NCBI GenBank assembly: GCA_964443415.1
Contig: CAYUDC010000012.1
Location: 1-42,974 of the forward strand
Origin: B1 sp964443415
Lineage (GTDB): Bacteria > Bacteroidota > Bacteroidia > UKL13-3
Direction: 5' to 3'
Length of the DNA stretch: 42,974 bases
How positions within the stretch are numbered: position 1 is the stretch's first letter; every line of letters begins with the position of its first letter. Below, piece by piece: positions 16,701 to 22,799 of this stretch. A model generated the notes under the pieces. It had not been told where the DNA came from and made no database searches. It was given only the letters and a program-made list of their open reading frames with translations. The position numbers were made by a program, and so were the translations under genes.

Positions 16701-17136
16701 GCATTTACCCACCACAGCCTTCTTTTATGGTTTAAAACCTAATGAGGAAGTACTTATTGAGCTGGCTCCTGGCAAAAACATTTTGGTAAGATTGCTTAAT
16801 GTAATTGATGAAGGCGATGGTAAAAAATCTGTATTCTTCAGATTAAATGGTCAAACCAGAAGCATCGAAATCAAAGACAAAAATTTTGTGAGCAACAAGC
16901 CATCTCATAAAAAAGCTTCAAAACCAGGAGAAATTGGCGCTCCCTTGCAAGGTAAACTTTCAAGGATTTTAGTAAAAGTAGGAGAACAAGTAAGCAAAAA
17001 CACCCCTTTATTTACTATCGAAGCCATGAAAATGGAAAGTACTGTAGTAGCTACAAGCGAAGGAGTAGTGACAGAAATATTGCTTCAAGAAAATGTGTTG
17101 ATAGAACAAGATGATGTGGTATTAATCATAAATTAA
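13702..17136 (+). CDS. pyc: Pyruvate carboxylase (biotin-dependent)
   Basis: 1144 residues, full length for the single-chain enzyme. It carboxylates pyruvate to oxaloacetate to refill the citric acid cycle. The N-terminal biotin carboxylase domain shows LLVANRGEIAIRVFRAA, the ATP-grasp glycine-rich loop AAAGGGGRGMRVV near residue 160, and EVNPRIQVEHTVTE. The carboxyltransferase domain begins TDCTMRDAHQSLLATRVR near residue 537 and includes EMWGGATFDVALRFL and HLHTHDTS metal-ligand histidines. The C-terminal biotin carrier domain has EAMKMES with the biotinylated Lys at about residue 1110. The stop overlaps the start of the next gene by one base. None of the palindromes described elsewhere occurs in this long gene. 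Confidence 0.97.
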   Translation: MKIEKLLVANRGEIAIRVFRAAVELNIKTVAIYTYEDRYSLHRYKADESYQIGKDTEPLKPYLDIEEIIHVAKSHGVDAIHPGYGFLSENAVFARRCAEEGIIFIGPSSEVMKQLGDKVLAKLVAIKAQVPIIEDSKEALTSFDIALRESERIGFPVMIKAAAGGGGRGMRVVRSAAELEKNFNEAKNEAKVAFGDDTIFIEKFIDQPRHIEVQIMGDKHGNLVHLHERDCSVQRRFQKVVEMAPAPSIQEQTRTALHQYALNICKEVGYNNVGTVEFLVDKEERIYFIEVNPRIQVEHTVTEEVTGIDIVKCQIRIAEGLPLSAPEIGLSSQSQIKVEGFAVQVRITTEDPANGFKPDHGTIIAYRNAGGPGIRLDEGSAYPNVKISPFFDSLLVKVTASGRNLFEASERLQRVLKEFRIRGVKTNISFLENVLQHATFLNGACTVNFIDTHPELFKYSKRLDRGTKALIYLADITINGNPDVKKVESDKQFKTAILPDYDRYSEFPLGSRDKLKALGRDKFVDWLKHEKAIQYTDCTMRDAHQSLLATRVRTIDLVKIAEAYGKLAPEIFSLEMWGGATFDVALRFLHENPWHRLQVLREGIPNILFQMLIRGANAIGYKAYPDNLIEKFIEESANNGMDIFRIFDSLNWIEGMRTSIKAVNQRTEGIAEACICYTGDFLDPQRNHKFNLNYYLNLARQLEDAGAHILAIKDMAGLLKPFQAEVLIKELKKAVDMPIHLHTHDTSSIQAATYLKAIEAGVNVIDVALASMSGLTSQPNFNAIVAMMQGHEREQAMNLAALNQLSGYWENVREYYYPFEHELKAGTAEVYDHEIPGGQYSNLKPQARSLGLEDKFETIKQNYAVVNQLFGDIVKVTPSSKVVGDMALFMTANAYSAEDILEKGDSISFPDSVIELFRGELGQNPGGFPNKLSKMILKDKQAFTDKPNEHLTPIDFDTEWEKFEAKFGSEYQFTDLLSYLFYPKVFEEYAKHRESYGLLWHLPTTAFFYGLKPNEEVLIELAPGKNILVRLLNVIDEGDGKKSVFFRLNGQTRSIEIKDKNFVSNKPSHKKASKPGEIGAPLQGKLSRILVKVGEQVSKNTPLFTIEAMKMESTVVATSEGVVTEILLQENVLIEQDDVVLIIN

Positions 17137-17561
17137 TGAAAAAATATTTAATCATACTATGGTTGGGCTTGTGCACCAATATGGCAAATGGACAAAGACT
17201 CCCCCAACTTGCCATCAAAAAAGTTTTAACAGCCCAAGAACAAGCCTGGAACCAAGCCAACCTAAGCGGTTTTATGGCCCATTACTGGAAAAGCGATTCA
17301 CTCACTTTTGTGAGCAAAAAAGGCATCAAAAAAGGATGGCAAGCTGTTTATGATGGCTATCAAAAAAGTTATGCCGATAAAGGAGAAATGGGTGTGCTAA
17401 CTTTTCAAATATTTAAGATCCAATCCATCAATAGAAAAAATGCGATGGTTACTGGTAGTTGGAAAGTGGTGAATGCCTCCGGTACTTTTGAAGGATATTT
17501 TACGCTTTGGTTCAAAAAAATCAAAAGAAAATGGGTGATTGTGCAAGACCATACCAGTTAA
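17136..17561 (+). CDS. Secreted SnoaL/NTF2-like (DUF4440-type) protein
   Basis: 141 residues. A signal peptide (KKYLIILWLGLCTNMANG) precedes a small NTF2-like cone fold: VLTAQEQAWNQANLSGFMAHYWKSDSL is the classic opening helix pair, TFVSKKGIKKGWQAVYDGYQ follows, and the last strands are FEGYFTLWFKKIKRKWVIVQDHTS. DUF4440/SnoaL domains bind small ligands and have enzymatic and non-enzymatic members; no catalytic assignment is possible. The ATG overlaps the pyc TAA by one base (TAATG), so translation is probably coupled, though a link to pyruvate metabolism is not evident for an exported protein. Confidence 0.8.
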   Translation: MKKYLIILWLGLCTNMANGQRLPQLAIKKVLTAQEQAWNQANLSGFMAHYWKSDSLTFVSKKGIKKGWQAVYDGYQKSYADKGEMGVLTFQIFKIQSINRKNAMVTGSWKVVNASGTFEGYFTLWFKKIKRKWVIVQDHTS

Positions 17562-17569
17562 TAAATGGA

Positions 17570-17577
17570 TAAATTTG
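17570..17577 (+). promoter_or_regulatory. Possible -7 element for the glycosyltransferase pair
   Basis: TAAATTTG matches TAnnTTTG and lies 16 bases before the ATG at 17594, in the 32-base gap after the SnoaL-like gene. No TTTG stands about 19 bases upstream, so the -33 element is weak or missing. Confidence 0.3.
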
Positions 17578-17593
17578 CCTTATAATTGCAACA

Positions 17594-18307
17594 ATGCAAG
17601 GCAAAACATTAACCATCATTCTACCCTGTTATAATCCAGAAACAAACTGGGAGCAAAACTTATTGCAACAATTTAAATTGGTTCAAACCCTTTTGCCTCA
17701 ATTTAGCATCGAGGTAATCTTAGTGAATGATGGCAGCAAACAGGATTATGCCTCTGAAACCAAATTTCTAGCCTCACAAATACCAAATTTCAACTACATA
17801 CACAACCTCCAAAACAAAGGAAAAGGGGCTGCCATTAGAACCGGTGTAGCTGCTGCCCATGGCGATTATATTGTATATACAGACATTGATTTCCCCTATA
17901 CCCCACAAAGCTTTAAAAACATTACCCTTGCCTTAGACCAGCATCAAATTTCTATTGGTACCAGAGACAACTCGTACTTTCATACTATTCCTAAACACCG
18001 CGCTTTTATTTCTAAATTCCTAAAATTTATGATAAAAACCAGCCTGAGTTTGCCCACCTCGGATACACAAGGAGGCCTCAAAGGCATGCGCAAAGAAATA
18101 AAACCACTTTTTTTAAGTACAGAAATAAACCGGTATTTATTCGACCTCGAATTTCTTTTTTTAGCCTCTAAAGCAAAAAAATCCATTGGCATACAAACCA
18201 TCGAATTAAGGGATGAAACCGAAGTGAGAAAAATGAACCTTAGAGTAATCTCTAAAGAGTTTGTTAATTTCTTAAAACTCTTTATAAAGGCAAAGTTTAG
18301 TTTTTAA
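17594..18307 (+). CDS. GT2-family glycosyltransferase (polyprenyl-phosphate sugar synthase-like)
   Basis: 237 residues of GT-A fold without C-terminal membrane segments. LTIILPCYNPE opens the nucleotide-sugar domain, EVILVNDGSK gives the first Asp, NKGKGAAIRTGVAAAHGDYIVYTDIDFPYT contains the DxD-type metal site, and DTQGGLKGMRKEI is the pattern of dolichyl/polyprenyl-phosphate glucosyl- or mannosyltransferases. Such enzymes load a sugar on a lipid phosphate at the inner face of the cytoplasmic membrane. The next gene, one base after the stop, is a GT-C membrane transferase that typically uses exactly such lipid-linked sugars, so they form a logical pair. Confidence 0.88.
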   Translation: MQGKTLTIILPCYNPETNWEQNLLQQFKLVQTLLPQFSIEVILVNDGSKQDYASETKFLASQIPNFNYIHNLQNKGKGAAIRTGVAAAHGDYIVYTDIDFPYTPQSFKNITLALDQHQISIGTRDNSYFHTIPKHRAFISKFLKFMIKTSLSLPTSDTQGGLKGMRKEIKPLFLSTEINRYLFDLEFLFLASKAKKSIGIQTIELRDETEVRKMNLRVISKEFVNFLKLFIKAKFSF

Positions 18308-18308
18308 G

Positions 18309-19721
18309 ATGCAAAAATGGCTTACATATTTTCCATGGCTATTGGTGGTTTTCTTATGCCTTTATAAAATCCCCGATCTATCCCTGCCCTATTTTTGGGA
18401 CGAAGCATGGTCATACTTCCCAGCCCTAAAAGCCATGCGAGATGCCGGCCCTTCTTTATTACCTGGTGCCATTGACCCAGCATTATACCGTGGACATCCC
18501 TTGCTATTTTACTTTTTAAGCAGTGGCTTTATGTCTGTTTTTCCAGGATCTATCGCTTGGTCTAAAACTTTTCCGCTCCTCATTAGCTGCCTTTTACTGC
18601 TTAAAACCTTTCAATTTACTAAAACACATTTTAATACATACACTGCCATATTAGCCAGCTCATTGCTATTGATACAGTCTGTATTTGTTGCACAGGCAAG
18701 TTTTTTACTGCCAGAAATGCTGTTGAGTTTATTTACGCTATTGGCCCTCGACGCCTTTCTTAAAAAACAAAAATGGCAAACCGTATTATGGGTAAGCCTT
18801 GCCTTATATACCAAAGAAAGTGCTTTGGTTTTGGCCCTTGCACTTATTTGTTGGCAATGGTTTAATAGTTTTGCTCAAAATGAATATAGATTTAAACTCC
18901 AACCGTTTTTAAATACCTTTTATTTATTTCTGCCATTTGCCTTTATCAGCGTGTTTTTTATCCTTCAAAAACGATGGATTGGCTGGGTGTTTTTTCCCGA
19001 ACACATAGGTTATATTAGCCTAAGCAGCTTTCTAGACAAGGCAAATATGTATGCAGGATACTTGTTTATTTTTAGAGGGAGAAACCTTTTAAGTTTTAGC
19101 GCCATCGCTTGCTTCATTCTACTTTTCTTTAAACAAAAAGACCTCCTAAAACAATACCAGAACATCCTTTGCGGATTGACATTTTTTGTGGTAAGCTATA
19201 TGGCATTCTCCGCCTTAAACTTCTACTCGCCAAGGTATCTTCTTTCAGTATTGCCACCTGTAGTAATGATCTTTAGTTTCTTGTTGGTTCAAACCTTCTT
19301 GTCTTATAAAAAAGTAATGAGCCTGCTTATTTTAATAGTCATTGGCAACAATGTCTATTATACGTTTTTTCGGTTCGAACCAAACGATCACACCTTGGGG
19401 TATAGAAACATGATAAAAGTTCACCAAAAAATGGGTGCCTACCTAGAAAAAGAAATCCCCAAAAATGCTTCTATTGCCACCCATTTTTTAATGAAAGCCA
19501 ACCTAGAAATACCAGAAATTGGTTACCTTTCATTCAAAGAAAAATATAACCAAGTGCATTTGATTGCAGGGCCGCAAACCCAATGGATACTCATTAGCAA
19601 CATTGAAATAGACGAGGATTTAAACTCTATCGCCTATTCTAAACAAGCCAAGCTTCAACAAAAGTTTGAACAAGGAAGCTGTTGGGTGGCTTTGTATCGG
19701 GTTGAACCGACAAACCCATGA
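18309..19721 (+). CDS. GT-C membrane glycosyltransferase (PMT/ArnT-like, GT39/GT83 type)
   Basis: 470 residues with about ten predicted hydrophobic helices. The first periplasmic loop holds YFWDEAWSYFPALKAM, the acidic motif that marks the active site in PMT/ArnT-type enzymes, followed by YRGHPLLFYFLSSG and a later LPEMLLSLFTLLALDAF. The C terminus has an extramembrane segment from about residue 350. These enzymes move a sugar from a polyprenyl phosphate to a lipid or protein on the outer face of the membrane. The acceptor cannot be told. It lies directly behind the GT2 gene (stop, one base, ATG), which would supply its donor. Confidence 0.85.
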   Translation: MQKWLTYFPWLLVVFLCLYKIPDLSLPYFWDEAWSYFPALKAMRDAGPSLLPGAIDPALYRGHPLLFYFLSSGFMSVFPGSIAWSKTFPLLISCLLLLKTFQFTKTHFNTYTAILASSLLLIQSVFVAQASFLLPEMLLSLFTLLALDAFLKKQKWQTVLWVSLALYTKESALVLALALICWQWFNSFAQNEYRFKLQPFLNTFYLFLPFAFISVFFILQKRWIGWVFFPEHIGYISLSSFLDKANMYAGYLFIFRGRNLLSFSAIACFILLFFKQKDLLKQYQNILCGLTFFVVSYMAFSALNFYSPRYLLSVLPPVVMIFSFLLVQTFLSYKKVMSLLILIVIGNNVYYTFFRFEPNDHTLGYRNMIKVHQKMGAYLEKEIPKNASIATHFLMKANLEIPEIGYLSFKEKYNQVHLIAGPQTQWILISNIEIDEDLNSIAYSKQAKLQQKFEQGSCWVALYRVEPTNP

Positions 19722-20499
19722 AACACAAACAATTTGACAATTAATTGTTTATTGATATATTAGCAACAATTATCAGCACATGAAAAAATCTATACTTATT
19801 TCGGCCATCGCCTTTACAGCATTGGTAAGTTTTGAATCTTTTGAACTTGGCAAAAGACGCGACGGCACAGACCCTGGACATACAGGATCGCCTGGAGATA
19901 GCTTAAAAACATGTATTGTTTGTCATGGTGGAGTAAACGAATGGCAATCTGGATGGATCACCTCTAATATTCCAGAAACAGGTTTCGAACCCGGAAAAAC
20001 CTACACCATCACAGCTACCAATACCAACCCAGGGTATAATATCTTTGGATTTCAGGTATCCCCACAAGACAAAGAAGGAAATTTATTAGGTGAAATTATC
20101 CTAACCAATACCAATGAAACCAAACTGGTGGGTAACAATAAATATATTACCTATACTTCTTTTGGGGTAGATGGACAAAACAGCAAAAGCTGGAGCTTTG
20201 ATTGGAAGGCGCCAGATGCTAGCGTAAATGAAGTAACTTTTTATGGTGCGTTTAACTCAAACATGGATGGCCATAAGTTTTCAGACAAAACTACTGTTTC
20301 TAACCTAAGGGTTTTTAGACAAGGCTTTACTTCTGTAAAAGAAAACCAAGCCAGCTTGAGTAATGTTCGTATTTTCCGTGCCTTTGGTTCGAACCGAGTA
20401 ACCTTTGATTTTGAAAGCCTAGAAGCAGGAAATATGAAAGTAGACATCTACAATTTACAAGGACAAAAACTTTGGAGTAATACGTATTTGGTTCAAACC
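19286..20499. repeat. Cluster of five GGKTYRAMCC palindromes
   Basis: Exact copies at 19286, 19372, 19699, 20386 and 20490, across the end of the GT-C gene and the sorting-domain gene. Two of them (19372 and 20386) are the perfect palindrome GGTTCGAACC. The reading frame differs between copies (VQT, RFEP, RVEP, GSNR, VQT), so peptide conservation does not explain the cluster. Confidence 0.6.
19733..19763 (+). promoter_or_regulatory. Bacteroidota-type promoter of the sorting-domain gene
   Basis: TTTG at 19733-19736, exactly 19 bases, then TATATTAG at 19756-19763 (one mismatch to TAnnTTTG), 16 bases before the ATG. A perfect palindrome CAATTAATTG lies between the two boxes and could be an operator. 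Confidence 0.5.
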
Positions 20500-20607
20500 G
20501 GAACCCAACAAATGAGTGAAGAATTAACTCAATTAAACAGTGGAATATACTTAGTTAACCTGGCCTTAAATGGCAAGTTAAGTACCCAAAAGGTTTATTT
20601 GCAGTAA
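19780..20607 (+). CDS. Secreted choice-of-anchor V-like protein with T9SS sorting domain
   Basis: 275 residues. A signal peptide (KKSILISAIAFTALVSF) is followed by GRRDGTDPGHTG-type sequence (here KRRDGTDPGHTGSPGD) and CIVCHGG, a CxxCH heme-attachment motif at residues 45-49. A Reeler-like beta-sandwich comes next (KTYTITATN, FGFQVSPQD, VTFYGAFN). The last 75 residues (VDIYNLQGQKLW to LNSGIYLVNL and TQKVYLQ) are a type IX secretion C-terminal sorting domain, so the protein should cross the outer membrane and may be surface-attached. Family members with CxxCH plus this sandwich are annotated as choice-of-anchor V proteins; whether heme is actually bound is unproven. It has its own promoter at 19733-19763. 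Confidence 0.82.
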   Translation: MKKSILISAIAFTALVSFESFELGKRRDGTDPGHTGSPGDSLKTCIVCHGGVNEWQSGWITSNIPETGFEPGKTYTITATNTNPGYNIFGFQVSPQDKEGNLLGEIILTNTNETKLVGNNKYITYTSFGVDGQNSKSWSFDWKAPDASVNEVTFYGAFNSNMDGHKFSDKTTVSNLRVFRQGFTSVKENQASLSNVRIFRAFGSNRVTFDFESLEAGNMKVDIYNLQGQKLWSNTYLVQTGTQQMSEELTQLNSGIYLVNLALNGKLSTQKVYLQ

Positions 20608-20651
20608 TCTATTTTCGATACCAAAAAGCGGTGCAAAAGAGTTATAAATTT

Positions 20652-22799
20652 ATGAAACACTTTTTTGCGCTGCTTTTTTTTGTGCCTCAATTGCTGTTTG
20701 CTCAGCAAAAATTTGACCTGCAAAAACTAAAATATCCCAAGAAATATGGGGTAGAAATTGCTACCCAACTCAACGAAAAAAGAGTCTATGAATACCGTGT
20801 TCCAAAAGGTAAACATGCCGTTTATTTACCCAATGGATTAAGAAGTGCTAATTTTATAGACCCCAATATTTATTTAAGAAAAAAGGATAGCATTTTCCCC
20901 TATCGGGTAGACATTGTTTACTCTAGATACCCTGTAATAGATAGTGTTTACAAGGAGTTTTATGGTTTATTGTGCAATAGACTCATTCGCACTTTTGAAA
21001 TGGACCCTGATTTAAACACCGAAGATATTTTATTTAACAAAGTACTACAAACCCATTGCGAAACAGACGAACAAGTAAACACGCTTTTTCATGGCGTGGT
21101 GATATGGTATAGAACCACCGCAGAAGAATTAGCCTCTAGAAAAACAGATAGTACTGCACAAATAGACGAAGACGCTGCGCCAAAGAAAACTGATGAAAAA
21201 AGTGTGCAAGGAACCTATAAAGACTACCTATCGGCGATAGAAACAGCCAAAGAATCAGTAGACCTTAACGACTCAATTAGAGGTGCACTCAGTGGCAAAC
21301 CAGTAGATGTTCAACAACAAATTATCAAGAAACATTTAGAGCAAGAAATTACCAAACAAAACAATACACCTTTGATGCAGCGGTCTCCTGCCGAAATTCA
21401 AATGTATAAGAAGCAAATCAATGAATTTTTAAAGTTTAATCCCTTTTCTGATTCAGTGGTGTGGAAGGTAATGGACCGACATAGGAATTGGCAAAATGCC
21501 ATCGTTATTAATGATTGGACAGGCTCTATGTATGGTTATGGCGCCCAAATAGTGCATTGGCATATTAATAATTATAAGCAATCTGGAATCAAAAGAATAA
21601 CTTTATTTAACGACGGTGATAAGAAAACACAGTTTGATAAAGTGATTGGTGAAACAGGAGGTATCTATAGCTCAGACGCATCGGATATTCCCAAAATCAT
21701 GAACCTCTTTAATCTGGTGCGCATCAATGGCCATGGGGGCGATAGACCAGAAAATGACGTAGAAGCCTTAATTCAAGCCATTAAAGAATATCCCGAGGCC
21801 AACGAAGTAATTTTAATTGCCGACAACTATGCTTGCATCAGAGACATAGAAATGGTTGAAAAAGTGACCAAACCCATCCGAATTTTGGTATGTGGGTATA
21901 TCAAAGAATTAGGCATCAATCCGCATTTAATTTATTTGGCAAAAGCCACCGGAGGGAGTTTGCATACGCTTGAAAACGATTTTGAAGAGATTAAAGTTGA
22001 GATAGATGAGAAAGGAGAAATTACCTCTTTTCATGATAAAAGGTTTGTTGTAAGCTTAATGAATTGCACCCCATTTAACCCTGCAGATGTTAAATTTGGA
22101 AAAGAAGCTTTTAAAGTATTTACAGATTTAGACAGTGCCCTATTATTTCCAAAACAAGTAAGAAAATTAGCGCTCAAGCAACAAGGTTATGATAAGTTTC
22201 CAAAAGATATTTTAAAATTAAAAAACATATACGACATCAACTTATCTGGGAATAAAATCAATAAAATTCCGTCGAACATCAAAAGGTTATCTCAATTAAA
22301 AAGCATAGATTTTTCTAATAACCAATTATCTTCTCTACCTAAATCGGTATTACAAATAAAAGGGTTAGAGGCTATTAACCTAAGCCATAATTCACTGAAA
22401 GATTTAAGTGAATTTTATCCTTCTATGTATTATGTGAAAACCTTATTTGTTGCCAATAATCAACTCACAAAAATAGAAGGCATCAATCAGTTAAAAAACG
22501 CAAAGGCATTAGATTTTTCGGGTAATCAAATCAAGGAAGTTCCCATAGAAATCAATCAACTTAAATCGTTGTTGGTACTCGACTTATCGGGCAACCAATT
22601 GTATTCATTGCCTAAAAGTATTGTTGGACTGAACAAACTAGAGGAGTTAAATTTAGAGAATAATCAATTGGGTTCACTACCTCCTTATTTGTATCGTTTA
22701 CGAAAATTAAAAGTACTTAAACTTGCCGGAAACCCTTTATCAGAAAGAGAGAAAGACCGAATCAGAAAAGAATTACCTTTGGTAATGGTAAGTTTTTAA
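20652..22799 (+). CDS. Secreted vWA-like protein with C-terminal leucine-rich repeats
   Basis: 715 residues from the ATG at 20652; the frame opens 7 codons earlier at a GTG, but KHFFALLFFVPQLLFAQ is a signal peptide that fits the ATG. Residues about 280-440 resemble a von Willebrand A domain. VINDWTGSMYGYG resembles a MIDAS DxTxS site (written DWTGS), LFNDGD follows, HGGDRPENDVEAL supplies the second acidic cluster, and VILIADNYACIRD is a core strand. Residues about 503-698 form about eight leucine-rich repeats of the LxxLxxLDLSGNQLxSLP type. vWA domains bind metal and protein ligands, and LRRs bind proteins, so an extracytoplasmic binding role is likely. The stop overlaps the convergent histidine kinase stop. 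I do not know a named family with this architecture. Confidence 0.75.
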   Translation: MKHFFALLFFVPQLLFAQQKFDLQKLKYPKKYGVEIATQLNEKRVYEYRVPKGKHAVYLPNGLRSANFIDPNIYLRKKDSIFPYRVDIVYSRYPVIDSVYKEFYGLLCNRLIRTFEMDPDLNTEDILFNKVLQTHCETDEQVNTLFHGVVIWYRTTAEELASRKTDSTAQIDEDAAPKKTDEKSVQGTYKDYLSAIETAKESVDLNDSIRGALSGKPVDVQQQIIKKHLEQEITKQNNTPLMQRSPAEIQMYKKQINEFLKFNPFSDSVVWKVMDRHRNWQNAIVINDWTGSMYGYGAQIVHWHINNYKQSGIKRITLFNDGDKKTQFDKVIGETGGIYSSDASDIPKIMNLFNLVRINGHGGDRPENDVEALIQAIKEYPEANEVILIADNYACIRDIEMVEKVTKPIRILVCGYIKELGINPHLIYLAKATGGSLHTLENDFEEIKVEIDEKGEITSFHDKRFVVSLMNCTPFNPADVKFGKEAFKVFTDLDSALLFPKQVRKLALKQQGYDKFPKDILKLKNIYDINLSGNKINKIPSNIKRLSQLKSIDFSNNQLSSLPKSVLQIKGLEAINLSHNSLKDLSEFYPSMYYVKTLFVANNQLTKIEGINQLKNAKALDFSGNQIKEVPIEINQLKSLLVLDLSGNQLYSLPKSIVGLNKLEELNLENNQLGSLPPYLYRLRKLKVLKLAGNPLSEREKDRIRKELPLVMVSF

